A stretch of DNA of 64,000 nucleotides from Fuerstiella sp. Lineage in GTDB: Bacteria; Planctomycetota; Planctomycetia; Planctomycetales; Planctomycetaceae. A program made the position numbers and the translations under genes. Each line of letters opens with the position of its first letter. Position 1 is the stretch's first letter. Shown in pieces: positions 34,140-42,448 of this stretch. The notes beneath the pieces are model-generated. The model saw only the letters and a list, made by a program, of their open reading frames with translations. It had not been told where the DNA came from and ran no database searches. Location of the stretch: assembly GCA_022447225.1 (NCBI GenBank), contig JAKVAZ010000001.1, forward strand, positions 1-64,000, given 5' to 3'.

Positions 34140-35480
34140 TTGTCCAGACCGGTTCACCGCGAAGAAAGTGCTTCAATCGATCGTCAGGCGATACGCTATA
34201 TTCGTGAAGCCGCCGAATGCGGTCTGTACGAAATCCGCGGAATGGGCGCCAAGCGGCAGGTGCCGTCATTTGATGATCTGGTGTTTCTCACTGCATCCGC
34301 CTCGCGATATCCGCTTGAGGGATACCGCGAAAAGTGCGTGGCAAAAACCGTGCTGGGAACCCGGTACGCAAAGAAACCCGTCGAACTGGAAATCCCGATC
34401 ACCATCGCCGGGATGAGTTTCGGTTCCCTGTCGGCCAATGTGAAAGAAGCATTGGGTCGTGCGGCCACTCAACTGGGAACGTCGACCACCACCGGTGACG
34501 GAGGAATGACGCCGGAAGAACGGCAGTCGTCGAAAACTTTGGTTTACCAGTGCCTGCCGTCGCGCTACGGGTTCAATCCCGATGATCTGCGCCAGGCAGA
34601 TGCGATCGAGATGGTGATTGGCCAGGGCGCCAAGCCGGGAGGCGGCGGAATGCTGCTGGGACAGAAAGTCAGTCCGCGTGTGGCAAAGATGCGCACGCTG
34701 CCGGAAGGCATTGATCAGCGTTCGGCCTGTCGGCATCCCGACTGGACCGGACCGGATGACCTGAAAATCAAACTGGAGGAATTGCGGGAAATCACCGACT
34801 GGCAGATTCCCATTTATATCAAGCTGGGTGCCACCCGAGTTCGTGACGACGTCAAACTGGCAGTCAAAGCAGGAGCAGACGTAGTGGTCATCGACGGAAT
34901 GCAGGGCGGTACGGCGGCAACCCAGCAGGTCTTTATCGAACACACCGGCATTCCCACCCTGGCCGCAGTCCCACAGGCCGTGGAAGCCCTGTCAGACATG
35001 AACGTGACGGGTGAAGTGCAGTTGATCGTTTCCGGTGGTATTCGTTCGGGGGCGGACGTGGCCAAGGCCCTGGCACTTGGCGCCGACGCGGTATCGATCG
35101 GACAGGGGGTGCTGGTGGCCCTGGGCTGCAATCACGATACATTTTCCGCCAATGGACAGGACGTGGATGCAACAGCAGACTACACCAGACTGGGCACGGC
35201 ACCGGGCTTCTGCCACCATTGCCACACCGGACAATGTCCCGTTGGAATCACCACACAGGACCCGAATCTGCAGGACCGGCTGACACCGGAGACCGGTGCC
35301 CGGCGGCTGAGCAACTATCTGCGGGTGCTCAACATGGAACTCACCACCCTGGCACGTGCCTGCGGTAAGTCCAACGTACACCATCTTGAACAGGAAGATC
35401 TGGTCGCCCTGACTGTGGAAGCCGCCGCCATGGCAAAAGTTCCACTGGCCGGCACCGATTGGATTCCAGGAGTCAAATAG
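34140..35480 (+). CDS. mgsC: N-methylglutamate synthase subunit C (GlxD-like FMN domain)
   Basis: A 446-residue FMN-binding glutamate synthase domain protein (GlxD/MgsC). Typical elements are ITIAGMSFGSLSANVKEAL, TTTGDGGMTPEE, IGQGAKPGGGGMLLG, IKLGATRVRDDVKLAVKAG, VVIDGMQGGTAATQ and SGGIRSGADVAKALALGAD. The Fe-S motif CHHCHTGQCPVGITTQDP is present, as expected for a 3Fe-4S cluster. Two TTG codons compete for the start, at 34134 and 34140; AGGAG at 34127-34131 is eight bases before the second, so I prefer 34140. The first overlaps the mgsB stop. It catalyses the synthase half-reaction with 2-oxoglutarate. A 179-base gap follows before gmaS. Confidence 0.85.
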   Translation: MSRPVHREESASIDRQAIRYIREAAECGLYEIRGMGAKRQVPSFDDLVFLTASASRYPLEGYREKCVAKTVLGTRYAKKPVELEIPITIAGMSFGSLSANVKEALGRAATQLGTSTTTGDGGMTPEERQSSKTLVYQCLPSRYGFNPDDLRQADAIEMVIGQGAKPGGGGMLLGQKVSPRVAKMRTLPEGIDQRSACRHPDWTGPDDLKIKLEELREITDWQIPIYIKLGATRVRDDVKLAVKAGADVVVIDGMQGGTAATQQVFIEHTGIPTLAAVPQAVEALSDMNVTGEVQLIVSGGIRSGADVAKALALGADAVSIGQGVLVALGCNHDTFSANGQDVDATADYTRLGTAPGFCHHCHTGQCPVGITTQDPNLQDRLTPETGARRLSNYLRVLNMELTTLARACGKSNVHHLEQEDLVALTVEAAAMAKVPLAGTDWIPGVK

Positions 35481-35659
35481 TTCAGAATCGATGATGCGGT
35501 TAGGTCTGTGGTGATCCACCGCGGCAGCCATCGCGATCTGCGGTGCGGGCCATCCGGTTGAGCGGCCCGAAACTGGCAGCACGTGACAACATAAAACGAC
35601 CGGCAACAACGGAAGGATTTGCGGCCGGCAATTTTTTTACAGATTCGGAAACCAACACC

Positions 35660-37018
35660 ATGAGTACCCGGGAACAAATTCAGGAACAGATGAAAGAGGA
35701 TGGTGTTGAATTCATCCTGGCGCAGTTTGTCGATGTCCACGGTGCCGCCAAGGTGAAGATGGTACCATCGTCGTCACTGGACGATGTACTGGACGACGGA
35801 GCCGGCTTTGCCGGTGCTGCCGTGGACGGCGTTGGGCAGGGACCGCATTCGCACGACATGATGGCCCGCATCGACCTGAACAGCTATACCCGACTTCCGT
35901 GGATGCCCAACACGGCCCGTTTTGCCACGGACCTGTATGTGGATGGCGAATCGTTTCCGTTCTGTTCCCGGACAAATCTTAAACGCGTTCTGGCTGACGT
36001 GCGCAGCAGCGGTTATGTGTTCAACGTGGGAATGGAACCGGAACATTTTCTGGTGACCCGTAATCCTGATGGATCGATTGTTCCGTGGGATCCGGACCAC
36101 GTGGATTCGCTGTCAAAACCGTGCTATGACTTCAGGTCCATGGCTCCGGCCATGGAATATCTGCAGGAACTGACGCATTCGCTCAACCAGCTGGGCTGGG
36201 GGGTGTACCAGACCGATCATGAAGATGCCAACGGACAATTCGAAGTCAACTTCGACTATCAGGATGCACTCACAACGGCCGACCGGATCACGTTTTTCAA
36301 AATGGCGACATCTCAGCTGGCAAAGAAATACGACGCCATTGCCACCCACATGCCCAAACCCTTCGGCGACCGGACCGGCAGCGGTCTGCATATTCATTTT
36401 CATCTGGCGGGTGCTGACGATGGCGGTGGCGTGTTTGAAGATCCCGCTGACCCGCGCGGCCTGGGCTGTTCCGAACTGGGCTATCATTTCGTGGGAGGTG
36501 TGCTGCATCATGCCCGCGCGCTGTGTGCCGTGACCAGTCCCACGGTGAACTGTTACAAACGTTTGCAGCTTGGTGCCGGGCTGAATTCAACACGCAGCGG
36601 ATTCACATGGACACCGGCATTCATAACGTACGGAGACAACAATCGTACTCAAATGATTCGCACGGCCGGACCTGGTCATTTCGAGGATCGCACGGTGTCG
36701 GCCGGGTGCAATCCGTACCTGGCCCTTGCCGCTTACGTGGCAGCCGGTATGGATGGAATTCAGAACAAAATTGATCCCGGAGACCCAAACCTGGGCAACA
36801 TGTACGAACGGCCACTGGAAGAAGTGCTGACACAGGGCATTCAGATCCTGCCGCAGTCACTGCACGAAGCGATTGAAGAGCTTCGCGGGGACGAAGTCAT
36901 CTGCGGCGCACTTGGTGCGATCGCTGATGAGTTCATCGATCTGAAAACCCGGGAATGGCAGACATATCACAATCAGGTGACACAGTGGGAAATTGACCGT
37001 TATCTGACGTATTTTTAA
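35660..37018 (+). CDS. gmaS: Gamma-glutamylmethylamide synthetase (glutamine synthetase type III-like)
   Basis: A 452-residue member of the glutamine synthetase superfamily, closest in pattern to GlnT/type III and GmaS. The N-terminus reads VEFILAQFVDVHGAAKVKMVP. Active-site motifs are NVGMEPEHFL (metal Glu), DHEDANGQFEVNFDY, GSGLHIHFHLA and GLNSTRSGFTWTPAFITYG with its nucleotide-binding Arg, then RTAGPGHFEDRTVSAGCNPYLALAA. In the N-methylglutamate pathway it joins methylamine to the gamma-carboxyl of glutamate at the cost of ATP. Position between mgsABC and mgdABCD is the main argument against an ordinary glutamine synthetase or a polyamine-glutamylating relative. The frame is open 39 codons upstream, but the ATG at 35660 fits the family start. 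Confidence 0.85.
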   Translation: MSTREQIQEQMKEDGVEFILAQFVDVHGAAKVKMVPSSSLDDVLDDGAGFAGAAVDGVGQGPHSHDMMARIDLNSYTRLPWMPNTARFATDLYVDGESFPFCSRTNLKRVLADVRSSGYVFNVGMEPEHFLVTRNPDGSIVPWDPDHVDSLSKPCYDFRSMAPAMEYLQELTHSLNQLGWGVYQTDHEDANGQFEVNFDYQDALTTADRITFFKMATSQLAKKYDAIATHMPKPFGDRTGSGLHIHFHLAGADDGGGVFEDPADPRGLGCSELGYHFVGGVLHHARALCAVTSPTVNCYKRLQLGAGLNSTRSGFTWTPAFITYGDNNRTQMIRTAGPGHFEDRTVSAGCNPYLALAAYVAAGMDGIQNKIDPGDPNLGNMYERPLEEVLTQGIQILPQSLHEAIEELRGDEVICGALGAIADEFIDLKTREWQTYHNQVTQWEIDRYLTYF

Positions 37019-37148
37019 GGGAACCGCAGAAGGCTGAACGTGGCCTGATCCGGGCAGCAGATCCGGACACGGCGGCGAGATCTCAACCTTCAATTCCACT
37101 CGCAGCCCTTCACTTTTTGTCCCGTTCTCCTCACCTGCTGACTCCCTC

Positions 37149-38393
37149 ATGCCTCACCGACTTCTCAGGTTTGCTCTGAACAAAAAGCATCCGGAACCAC
37201 GCATGTTTCGTGAGCCGGAGCAGCTGAAGGACGAATACGATGCGGTGATCATCGGCGGTGGAGGCCACGGGCTGGCAGCAGCCTACTACCTGGCTAAGGA
37301 TCACGGGATCACGAATGTGGCCGTGATTGAAAAGGGCTATATCGGTGGCGGAGGAACGGGGCGCAATACGGCAATCATTCGGTGCAACTATCTGACCCCG
37401 GATGGTGTTCGGTTCTATCGGCAAAGCGTTGATCTGTTTCAGGATCTCTCACGCGATCTGAATCTCAACCTGTTCTACTCTGAACGGGGACACTTTACCC
37501 TGGCCCATTCTCCGGCCTCACTGAACACACAGCGGTGGCGTGCCGAAGTGAACCGACATCTGGGAGTCAACAGCAGAGTCGTTACTCCCGATTTCATTAA
37601 AGACACGGTTCCGGAGATTGATTTGAATGTTGGCGGACATCAGGCGCCGGTGTACGGGGCGCTTTACCATCCGCCGGGAGCCATCGCCCGTCATGACGCG
37701 GTTGCCTGGGGTTATGCCCGGGGAGCCGATCAGCGAGGCGTGGAGATCCATCAGAAAACCGCGGTTTCCGATATTGAAATCCGGGACGGTGCAGTCGCCG
37801 GGGTTCACACGAACCGCGGATTCATCAAAACACGCAAAGTTCTGTCGGCAGTCGCCGGCTGGACCACCAGTATTACTCAGATGACCGGACTGCGAACACC
37901 ACTGGTCGTTCATCCGCTGCAGGCCATGGTCACCGAACCTCTGAAACCCTGGCTGAACAGCATCGTGGTTTCGGCCAGCCTGCACCTGTACGTCAGTCAG
38001 TCATCACGAGGCGAACTGGTGGCCGGCGCGTCGCTGGATCCTTATGAGCTGATCTCAATGCGGTCATCACTGGACTTTGCAGAAGGAATGAGCACCGGAT
38101 TGCTCGATCTGTTCCCCTGTCTGGGCGATGTGCGGGTGCTGCGTCAGTGGGCAGGACTCTGCGATATGACTCCCGATTTTTCGCCCATCATGGGGACCAC
38201 TCCGATCAAAGGTTTTTACATTGACGCCGGCTGGGGCACCTGGGGATTCAAAGCAACACCGGTCAGCGGCAAAACAATGGCGCATACACTGGCTCACGAT
38301 CACAATCACGAATTGATTCAGGCATTCAGTCTGTCACGATTTGAACAGTTCAATCTGGTCGGTGAAAAGGGCGCAGCCTCGGTAGGACACTGA
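37149..38393 (+). CDS. mgdA: N-methylglutamate dehydrogenase subunit A (SoxB-like FAD/FMN subunit)
   Basis: A 414-residue flavoprotein like the beta subunit of heterotetrameric sarcosine oxidase. The FAD fold is seen at YDAVIIGGGGHGLAAAYYL (30-48) and EKGYIGGGGTGRNT, and the C-terminal FAD/substrate region at WAGLCDMTPDFSPIMG and YIDAGWGTWGFKATPVSG. In SoxB the FMN is linked to a His in the segment RHDAVAWG; that segment is present with His182. It is the catalytic subunit where the N-methyl group of N-methylglutamate (rather than sarcosine, judged from neighbours) is oxidised. An alternative ATG at 37203 would shorten it by 18 residues. mgdB follows after six bases. Confidence 0.85.
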   Translation: MPHRLLRFALNKKHPEPRMFREPEQLKDEYDAVIIGGGGHGLAAAYYLAKDHGITNVAVIEKGYIGGGGTGRNTAIIRCNYLTPDGVRFYRQSVDLFQDLSRDLNLNLFYSERGHFTLAHSPASLNTQRWRAEVNRHLGVNSRVVTPDFIKDTVPEIDLNVGGHQAPVYGALYHPPGAIARHDAVAWGYARGADQRGVEIHQKTAVSDIEIRDGAVAGVHTNRGFIKTRKVLSAVAGWTTSITQMTGLRTPLVVHPLQAMVTEPLKPWLNSIVVSASLHLYVSQSSRGELVAGASLDPYELISMRSSLDFAEGMSTGLLDLFPCLGDVRVLRQWAGLCDMTPDFSPIMGTTPIKGFYIDAGWGTWGFKATPVSGKTMAHTLAHDHNHELIQAFSLSRFEQFNLVGEKGAASVGH

Positions 38394-38399
38394 TTCACC

Positions 38400-38666
38400 A
38401 TGAAAATCATCAACTGTCCACTCAACGGTCCCCGACCGCTGCAGGAATTCCACTACGGCGGAGAACTGCGGGACATGCCCGATCCGCAGGCAGCGACCGA
38501 CACCGAATGGGCCGGCTACGTGTTCAATCGCAAAGGCGAACCGGGTGTGAAACGCGAATGGTGGTATCACGTTCCTAGCGGTGTGTGGTTCATCGCCGAA
38601 CGGAACAATCAAACCGACGAATTCCTGAATACGTATCTGTTCGAAGCGGAGAACTCCGATGGATAG
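38400..38666 (+). CDS. mgdB: N-methylglutamate dehydrogenase subunit B (SoxD-like) with degenerate zinc site
   Basis: An 88-residue homologue of the delta subunit of sarcosine oxidase. The family frame is clear: NCPLNGPRPLQEFHYGGE at the start and EWAGYVFNRKGEPGVKREWW, then YHVPSGVWFIAER. In known SoxD proteins zinc is held by Cys6, Cys9, His59 and Cys63. Here the first Cys is present (Cys6) and a His remains (His57), but the second Cys is Asn9 and the last is replaced in SGVWF. The zinc site therefore looks lost or altered. It lies between mgdA (six bases) and mgdC, whose ATG overlaps its stop region by eight bases. Confidence 0.83.
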   Translation: MKIINCPLNGPRPLQEFHYGGELRDMPDPQAATDTEWAGYVFNRKGEPGVKREWWYHVPSGVWFIAERNNQTDEFLNTYLFEAENSDG

Positions 38667-41562
38667 ACGTCTGCCGCCGCGTGACGGCGAATGGATCGAT
38701 CGCACCCGGCCGGTGACGTTTCGATTCGAAGGCCGAACGTATCAGGGATTTGCCGGGGACGTGCTGTCGGCAGCCCTGTGGGCCAGTGATGTTCGGCTGC
38801 TGGGGCGCAGCTTCAAATATCATCGGCCGCGGGGAATCTGCAGCCTGGCCGGTCACGATGCCAATGTCGTGGTTGAAGATGCGTCCCGAACAAATATGCG
38901 GGGTGACCAGCTGCAGATCGAACCGGGACTTGACGTGCGTTCGGTCAATACATTCGGCGGACTGGAACGCGACCGGTTGCGGATCATGGAATGGTTCAGC
39001 CGCTTCCTGCCGGTTGGCTTTTACTACAAAGCCTTTCACACTCCGCGATGGCTGTTTCCGTTTTACGAAAACCAGATGCGAAAAGTGGCCGGTCTGGGTC
39101 GCATCAATCCGGACCACAGATCCCGACCCTCACCAAAAGACTATGCCTTCTGCGACCTGCTGGTGGTAGGCGCCGGACCGGCCGGGATGGCCGGAGCAAT
39201 CACGGCTGCGGAACACGGACTGAAAGTTGTGCTGGTTGATGAGCAGCCCAGGCCCGGCGGCAGCCTGACATGGCAGTGGAAGGGTGACGCCGCGTGCAAA
39301 GACCATCTGAACCGAATGCTGCAGCAGATTGAAGTCAGTGACAACATCGAACTGCGCTGCCGGACACAGGCCGCCGGCTGCTACGCAGACAACTGGATTG
39401 GGCTGTTCGACAATGATCGTCTGACCAAAATGCGGGCCAAAGGACTGCTGGTGGCCACCGGATGCTTTGAACAGCCGGCCGTGTTTCAGAACAACGATCT
39501 CCCGGGTGTGATGCTGGCCTCAGCTGCCCAGCGGTTAATCCATCTGTATGCGGTGAAACCGTTTGACCGGGCCGTGGTGTGCACGGCCAACAGTGACGGC
39601 TATCGGGCGGCTCTGGATCTGCACCGGGCGGGTGTTGTTGTCACGGCAGTCGTGGACCTGCGACATGAGGGCGAATCGGGCGACCTGGCACAACAGACGC
39701 ACGATGCCGGAATCGACATACGCCGCGGACAGACGGTGACCGAAGCAATCCCGGTCCGCGGTCAAAAACGCATTTGCGGAGCCCGCATCTGTCCGCTGGA
39801 CGAAAGTGGTCAGCCCATAGAACAGCAGGCAGTGCGAATGGACTGTGACGGCATCGCCGTCAGTGTGGGATGGGCCGCCAACTGCGGTCTGATTTATCAG
39901 GCCGGAGGTCGCTTCCGCTACAGTGATCGGGTGCAACAGCTGATCCCGCACACCATGCCCGACCATGTTTTTGCAGCCGGCCGGGTCAACGGTGTGTTCA
40001 GTCCCCAGGACCAGATCAAAGACGGATCGCGTGCCGGTCTGGTTGCCGCTGCCCGCATCGGTGGCTTCAGCGGACAGATCCCCGAACCACCGCTGCACGA
40101 CGCGCCTGCACCCGGTCATCCTTATCCGGTGTTTGCCCACACCGGGAAAAAGAATTTTGTTGACCTGGATGAAGATCTGCATCTGGCAGACTTCAGCAAT
40201 GCCCATCAGGAAGGGTACGACAATATCGAACTGATCAAACGCTTTACGACAGTGGGAATGGGCCCCAGCCAGGGCAAGCTGTCAAACGGCAGCGCGGTCC
40301 GAATTCTGGCTCGATTGAATGAAAAATCGATTGACGAGACGGGAACAACAACCTCACGCCCGTTTCATCAGCCGGTTCCGCTGAATCACCTGGCAGGTCG
40401 TCGGTTTCACCCGCAGCGGCGGACGCCCATGCATTCGTGGCATGTGCAGGCCGGCGGACAAATGATTCATGCGGGTGCCTGGCTCCGTCCGGAATACTAC
40501 AACTCAGGACAGAAATCTCGTGCCGACTGCATTTTCAGTGAGTCCGAAAATGTTCGACAGCGGGTGGGGCTGATCGACGTGGGAACGCTGGGTAAGCTTT
40601 GGGTCAGCGGCCCGGACGCCGTCCGCTTCCTTGAACGTCTGTACACCGGCCGATTTGCCAAACAGCCTGTGGGACGGATCCGCTACGGCGTGGCCTGCGA
40701 CGAAACCGGTGTGATCATTGAAGACGGTGTGATTGCCCGACTTGCTGATGATCGCTTTTATGTAACGGCAACCAGCAGCGGTGCGGCCGCATTCTACCGA
40801 GAAATGCAGCGCTGGGCTTTAATGTGGAACATGAATGTGACCCTGGCCAACGCAACCGGTCAGCTGGCCGCCATGAATCTTGCCGGACCGCAGTCACGCG
40901 ATGTGCTGCAGCAATTGACACAACTGGACCTGACCAGCGAAGGATTTCCGTACTCCGGAGTCCGGGAATGCAAAGTCGCCAAAACACCGGCCACGGTGAT
41001 GCGAGTCGGATTTGTGGGGGAACTGGGATTTGAGATTCACGTTCCGGCGTCCTGTGGTCTGCATGTCTGGACCGCACTGATGCAGGCCGGCCAAACGGCC
41101 GGGATTGCTCCCTTCGGTGTGGAAGCTCAGCGGCAGCTGCGTCTGGAAAAGGGACATCTGATTGTGGGTCAGGACACAGACGCCCTGACGAATCCGTACG
41201 AAGCCGATGTTGGGTGGGCGATCGGCCGCAACAAATCGTTTTTCGTCGGTTCACGCAGTCTGGACATCCTTCAGAAACAAACACAGAACCGCCAACTGGT
41301 GGGACTGAAATTTCCAGCCGACGCCGGCGACAATCTGCCGGCAGAATGTCATCTGATCATTGCCGGACAGGAAATTGCCGGACGAATCACCAGCATCGCT
41401 CCCCGTTCGACTCTTGGACATCCTGTTGCCATGGCGTTCGTGCGGCCGGATCTGGCGGAGCCGGGAACACACGTACAAATTCGCCGCGACGACGGAACAC
41501 TGGCTACCGCCCAGGTGGCCGATCTGCCGTTTTACGATCCTCAGAATACTCGACAGCAATAG
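38659..41562 (+). CDS. mgdC: N-methylglutamate dehydrogenase subunit C (SoxA-like)
   Basis: A 967-residue homologue of the alpha subunit of sarcosine oxidase. The N-terminal ferredoxin-like fold without cluster cysteines spans about 1-110 (TFRFEGRTYQGFAGDVLSAAL; RSFKYHRPRGICSLAG). A pyridine nucleotide-disulphide oxidoreductase-like domain has its first Gly-rich motif VVGAGPAGMAGA around residue 171, then LLVATGCFEQPAVF and VFAAGRVNGVFSPQDQI. The C-terminal third (about 595-960) is a GcvT-like aminomethyltransferase domain: VGLIDVGTLGKLWVSGPDAV, RVGFVGELGFEIHVP and EAQRQLRLEKGHLIVGQDTD, expected to pass the C1 unit to a tetrahydrofolate-type cofactor. Length is in the normal range. GGAG seven bases before the ATG supports the start. 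Confidence 0.87.
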   Translation: MDRRLPPRDGEWIDRTRPVTFRFEGRTYQGFAGDVLSAALWASDVRLLGRSFKYHRPRGICSLAGHDANVVVEDASRTNMRGDQLQIEPGLDVRSVNTFGGLERDRLRIMEWFSRFLPVGFYYKAFHTPRWLFPFYENQMRKVAGLGRINPDHRSRPSPKDYAFCDLLVVGAGPAGMAGAITAAEHGLKVVLVDEQPRPGGSLTWQWKGDAACKDHLNRMLQQIEVSDNIELRCRTQAAGCYADNWIGLFDNDRLTKMRAKGLLVATGCFEQPAVFQNNDLPGVMLASAAQRLIHLYAVKPFDRAVVCTANSDGYRAALDLHRAGVVVTAVVDLRHEGESGDLAQQTHDAGIDIRRGQTVTEAIPVRGQKRICGARICPLDESGQPIEQQAVRMDCDGIAVSVGWAANCGLIYQAGGRFRYSDRVQQLIPHTMPDHVFAAGRVNGVFSPQDQIKDGSRAGLVAAARIGGFSGQIPEPPLHDAPAPGHPYPVFAHTGKKNFVDLDEDLHLADFSNAHQEGYDNIELIKRFTTVGMGPSQGKLSNGSAVRILARLNEKSIDETGTTTSRPFHQPVPLNHLAGRRFHPQRRTPMHSWHVQAGGQMIHAGAWLRPEYYNSGQKSRADCIFSESENVRQRVGLIDVGTLGKLWVSGPDAVRFLERLYTGRFAKQPVGRIRYGVACDETGVIIEDGVIARLADDRFYVTATSSGAAAFYREMQRWALMWNMNVTLANATGQLAAMNLAGPQSRDVLQQLTQLDLTSEGFPYSGVRECKVAKTPATVMRVGFVGELGFEIHVPASCGLHVWTALMQAGQTAGIAPFGVEAQRQLRLEKGHLIVGQDTDALTNPYEADVGWAIGRNKSFFVGSRSLDILQKQTQNRQLVGLKFPADAGDNLPAECHLIIAGQEIAGRITSIAPRSTLGHPVAMAFVRPDLAEPGTHVQIRRDDGTLATAQVADLPFYDPQNTRQQ

Positions 41563-41728
41563 CTCACCAACCCGCCGTGATTTCACAGACACACACCCAA
41601 CCCGCCGATGTCCCAACCGTTTCACGGGTCATGACCACCCTGGCAGGACGGGCCGGGCAGGACCGACCTGGAGCCGGTCTGCTGTTCCTTCCCGTCCGGT
41701 TGGGTCATTAAGAAAGTCAGCAAAACCA

Positions 41729-42412
41729 ATGACGCCGTCCGCTGAAAATGTCGTACCGCGCAGCCCCGTCCAGGACTGGCTGGATCAACACGAAGCGCAG
41801 CAAACGACCGTGGGAGACAGCCGATTCGTGTTGCGGTTTGCGTCTGATGAAATCGAACGCTCGGCCATGGAAACCCTGGGACTTTGTGATGTCAGCGGAC
41901 TCCGCAAACTGGGTCTTAAGGGACCCGATGCACACAGGGCACTGCAGGCAGCCCGTCTGGATGTGCCACACAATATTTTTGAATCGCGTCCTCTGACGGA
42001 CGGCGGCGTTATTGTGCGTTTCGGTTCCGACGAATTCTTTCTGGAAAGTGGATTTCAGGACAAAAGTGTGCGAGCCGTCTCTGACAGCGTGGATCAGAGT
42101 CAGGGTCAGATGTTTCGCGTGGCTCACCAGGAAGCCAGCTTCCTGGTGAGCGGCTCGCGGGGGCCGGAAGTCCTTGCCCAAACCTGCGGTATCAACTTCA
42201 GCGAAGCGGTTCCTCAACAGGCCGTGTTCACACGCGTTGCCGGTGTCAGTTGCTGCATCTTACCGGACACTGTCCGGCAGGTGCTGTGTTATCGGATCTG
42301 GGTCGATCCGAGTTACGCCATGTATCTGTGGGACACACTGGTGGAGATCTGTGAAAGTCTCGACGGCCGGGTGATTGGCGCCGGCTGTCTGTTTCCGACG
42401 CTCACAGCATGA
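41729..42412 (+). CDS. mgdD: N-methylglutamate dehydrogenase subunit D (SoxG-like)
   Basis: A 227-residue protein resembling the gamma subunit of sarcosine oxidase, itself GcvT-like. Recognisable pieces are MSGLRKLGLKGPD-type text (DVSGLRKLGLKGPDAHRAL), RFGSDEFFLE, and SFLVSGSRGPEVLAQTCGINF followed by YRIWVDPSYAMYLWDTLVEI. The open frame extends 123 codons upstream across the end of mgdC, but the ATG at 41729 begins the family match. The 166-base gap from mgdC is the longest within the mgd genes and contains nothing else I can identify. This is the last gene of the eight-gene run; the convergent PSD1-type gene ends 36 bases beyond. Confidence 0.8.
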   Translation: MTPSAENVVPRSPVQDWLDQHEAQQTTVGDSRFVLRFASDEIERSAMETLGLCDVSGLRKLGLKGPDAHRALQAARLDVPHNIFESRPLTDGGVIVRFGSDEFFLESGFQDKSVRAVSDSVDQSQGQMFRVAHQEASFLVSGSRGPEVLAQTCGINFSEAVPQQAVFTRVAGVSCCILPDTVRQVLCYRIWVDPSYAMYLWDTLVEICESLDGRVIGAGCLFPTLTA

Positions 42413-42448
42413 CCGTGGTTGCGGTTGCGTCGCACCCGGTCAGATTTA

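Noticed and set aside
32561-35480. Ordinary glutamate synthase genes
   Set aside because: The three parts are separate subunits in GlxBCD order and no gltD is present; the adjoining gmaS and mgdABCD genes fit N-methylglutamate synthase better.
37149-42412. Ordinary sarcosine oxidase soxBDAG
   Set aside because: Sequence alone cannot exclude it, but sarcosine pathways are usually linked to glyA and folate genes, whereas here gmaS and the synthase genes precede it directly.
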